Position numbers and translations under genes: made by a program
Shown: one piece after another, positions 12,430-12,559 of the stretch
Numbering within the stretch: the stretch's first letter is position 1
Layout of the letters: the number at the start of each line of letters is the position of its first letter
Source of the DNA: an uncultured Eubacterium sp.
Lineage (GTDB): Bacteria > Bacillota_A > Clostridia > Lachnospirales > Lachnospiraceae
Assembly: GCA_948468465.1 (NCBI GenBank)
Contig: CAOKJJ010000153.1
Coordinates: forward strand, 1-12,559
Direction: 5' to 3'
DNA length: 12,559 nt
Notes under the pieces: generated by a model
What the model was told of the DNA's origin: nothing
The model's input: only the letters and a program-made list of their open reading frames with translations
Database searches by the model: none

Positions 12430-12559
12430 ATGAAAACATTGCCACAAATTTCAGAAGCCGAATTTGAAGTGATGAAAGTCATATGGAAACACGCACCGAT
12501 CAGTACCAATGAAATCACCGAAAAATTAACCCAAACTACAAAATGGAGTCCTAAGACAA
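12430..12559 (+). CDS. BlaI/MecI/CopY-family transcriptional repressor, partial
   Basis: The first 43 residues form the start of the winged-helix domain typical of this family: LPQISEAEFEVMKVIWKHAP, then ISTNEITEKLTQTTKWSPKT, matching the usual pattern ending in a Trp-x-Pro-Lys-Thr segment before the recognition helix. Members are dimeric repressors, often controlling beta-lactamase or copper genes and their own operon, and inactivated by a BlaR1/MecR1-type membrane protease or by a metal. The ATG has AGAGAGG 7 bases upstream. A BlaR1-like sensor would be expected beyond the right edge. The promoter region carries tandem promoters and palindromes, suggesting autoregulation; the regulated target cannot be seen. 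Confidence 0.88.
   Translation, partial: MKTLPQISEAEFEVMKVIWKHAPISTNEITEKLTQTTKWSPKT

Noticed and set aside
1..12559. CRISPR array or other defence island
   Set aside because: No set of regularly spaced repeats longer than the two- or three-copy tandem repeats listed, and no Cas, toxin-antitoxin or defence gene apart from the partial vsr.

Overview
The window looks like chromosomal DNA from an anaerobic, spore-forming member of the Clostridia, most likely Lachnospiraceae or a close relative. The grounds are a SigK-type sporulation sigma factor, a cotJ spore-coat cluster, an [FeFe] hydrogenase with group B-type active-site motifs, a DUF5662 protein, AT-rich intergenic DNA and strong AGGAG-type ribosome binding sites. 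All assignments come from reading motifs in the translated sequence; no database search was possible.

Layout. Positions 1-241 (-) hold the N-terminal 80 residues of a Vsr-type mismatch endonuclease, cut by the window edge. Next come a UUCG-capped terminator and sigK (-), which starts directly at its mature N-terminus and sits behind a SigK/SigE-like promoter. An RluA-family pseudouridine synthase diverges from sigK (+) and may be made from a leaderless transcript; its 3' end overlaps a convergent DUF5662 gene by 54 bp. Upstream of DUF5662, on the same strand, is a 622-residue GH13 isoamylase/GlgX-like protein whose catalytic positions all appear to be substituted. A UvrD/PcrA-like helicase and the hydrogenase follow, both on (-).

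From 8425 the (+) strand carries cotJA, cotJB and the start of cotJC. cotJC breaks off after about 70 codons at an odd GC-rich stretch containing nine consecutive C, and runs directly into the 3' end of an opposite-strand gene for a secreted CbiK-like chelatase lipoprotein. This is either a real deletion junction or an assembly artefact. Behind cbiK is a complete large serine recombinase (-), a mobile-element protein with no recognisable cargo here. The right end is a 312-bp regulatory region with two tandem consensus promoters and several palindromes, driving a BlaI/MecI-family repressor that runs off the window.

How the parts relate. sigK and the cotJ cluster carry the same promoter architecture (AC, 17 bases, CATAnnnTA), consistent with mother-cell expression in sporulation. 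The hydrogenase fits fermentative redox disposal. The other genes look independent. The most unusual points are the apparently dead GH13 protein, the broken cotJC, and the palindromes sharing AATGTCA/TGACAT arms on either side of the gap between the recombinase and blaI.
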